From assembly GCF_034555965.1 (NCBI RefSeq), contig NZ_JAYDCK010000003.1:2418001-2482000 (forward strand): a stretch of 64,000 bases of DNA. The letters are read 5' to 3'. Of this stretch, positions 62,514 through 64,000 are shown piece after piece; position 1 is the stretch's first letter; each line of letters opens with the position of its first letter. The notes under the pieces are model-generated. The model had not been told where the DNA came from. It searched no databases and saw nothing but the letters and a program-made list of their open reading frames with translations. Both the position numbers and the translations under genes were made by a program. Origin of the DNA: Aquicoccus sp. G2-2. GTDB lineage: Bacteria > Pseudomonadota > Alphaproteobacteria > Rhodobacterales > Rhodobacteraceae.

Positions 62514-62514
<1 letters not shown>
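61783..62514 (-). CDS. FG-GAP/VCBS-repeat secreted protein
   Basis: Exported protein of 243 residues: signal peptide MFGAGRLVACLAAVFTLAG... ending VSAQ, then FG-GAP-like calcium-binding blades with WDVTGDGKPEIVVVET and PVGAGDLDGDGRIEIAYVD (DxDxDG pattern). Function unknown, probably a surface or periplasmic binding protein. Its ATG shares a base with the ferredoxin stop (TGATG), so both genes are coupled. Confidence 0.85.
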
Positions 62515-63644
<1,130 letters not shown>

Positions 63645-63826
63645 GCCGCGCACTCATGAACAACCGGCAGCAGCCCCCCGGTTCGCCCTTCAACCCGCCG
63701 CACTGACCTTCCCCCGGATCGCCTGCGCTCCGGTTCGCCCCCGACCCCACCCCCAGCGCGGGCGCGAACCTCTTTGCCACCCAGAGAAACGCGCGGGCCA
63801 GCCGCCACAACCACCCCAAAACGCGC

Positions 63827-63851
63827 CGGGGCGGAGGAAACCCCCGCCCCG
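63827..63851 (-). terminator. GC-rich terminator after the partial protease gene
   Basis: Arms CGGGGCGG and CCGCCCCG around a ten-base loop, about 30 bases after the stop of the partial minus-strand gene, followed on that strand by a short T run. Confidence 0.5.
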
Positions 63852-63878
63852 TTCGCTGCTTTACCGTTTGGGCAAGGC

Positions 63879-64000
63879 TCAGTTGTCGCCTGAGCCTTCT
63901 TCATCGTCCAGCGACAGCGCCACGAAGCGCGGGTCACCCGACCGGCGCACCAGAAGCAGGATCGACTTGCGGCCACCATCTTTCGCCTCGGCCACCCGGT
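63879..64000 (-). CDS. C-terminus of a DegP/Do-type serine protease (partial)
   Basis: The last 40 codons of a minus-strand gene that runs out of the window: VAEAKDGGRKSILLLVRRSG then DPRFVALSLDDEEGSGDN. The pattern RKSILLLVRR...RFVALSL is the end of the second PDZ domain of Do-family periplasmic proteases (DegP/MucD). Identity rests on this short segment. Confidence 0.65.
   Translation of the reverse strand, partial: RVAEAKDGGRKSILLLVRRSGDPRFVALSLDDEEGSGDN

Overview
The window is 64 kb of a high-GC alphaproteobacterial chromosome, most probably from a marine or saline member of the Rhodobacterales (Roseobacter-type). This is inferred from the RpoE/ChrR singlet-oxygen locus with its cfa/DUF1365/FAD-oxidoreductase operon, the neighbourhood of SUV3-like helicase, S4 protein, fdxA and carD, and the SPFH/TelA/XpaC cluster; no rRNA or tRNA gene is visible to anchor taxonomy. 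Layout: (1) 1-5409, an oligopeptide-type ABC importer operon cut by the left edge. (2) 5410-27650, an accessory stretch rich in insertion sequences and gene decay. It holds an IS1182-type remnant, a SnoaL-like gene with a palindromic operator, a universal stress protein, a cytochrome c gene split by a complete IS66 element with an 8-bp target duplication, an IS110 pseudogene, the intact RpoE/ChrR locus (12.8-19.9 kb), an IS481-type element with an IS110-family element nested in its transposase gene, an APC permease, a frameshifted VIT-family gene, a PhnA/YjdM gene and a small tyrosine recombinase. (3) 27655-32620, an ArsR-controlled divergent operon: deacylase, PLP dehydratase, aquaglyceroporin, MalY/PatB-type C-S lyase and ArsH. 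(4) 33040-42112, tadA and rluB, then TerC, a 27-residue membrane peptide, XpaC, TelA, a DUF2927 lipoprotein, an SPFH-GYF protein and a zinc-ribbon membrane protein, then a nitroreductase and dtd. (5) 42113-50134, a second peptide-type ABC importer with a fused double ATPase, flanked by an alkaline-phosphatase-superfamily hydrolase and a CocE-type esterase/peptidase. (6) 50305-64000, mostly conserved genes: MarR regulator, carD, fdxA, S4 protein, helicase, TPR protein, SCP2 protein, hydrolases, M3 peptidase, zinc-finger protein, 2Fe-2S ferredoxin, peptidoglycan-binding lipoprotein and the C-terminus of a protease cut by the right edge.

How the genes work together: RpoE and ChrR are transcribed away from a six-gene membrane-lipid operon, and two ECF promoters of the same form (TGATCC/T-N18-TAAYA) lie back to back between them. 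A third sits in front of the fasciclin gene. The ArsR operon reads as one overlapping transcript that begins opposite arsR across a clear inverted-repeat operator, so metalloid sensing probably controls amino-acid-conjugate enzymes as well as ArsH and the channel. The TerC-to-zinc-ribbon run resembles a membrane-stress module without PspA.

The most general technical observation is that at least five otherwise conserved genes (VIT twice, dtd, the DUF900 lipoprotein, an ABC permease and the cytochrome c) return to frame if one base is added to a run of 4 to 6 G or C. This points either to homopolymer undercalling in the assembly or to many independent mutations of one kind. The most interesting biology is the ArsR operon, the YdjG/YdjI-TelA-XpaC-TerC cluster and the nested IS110 element with its non-coding flank.
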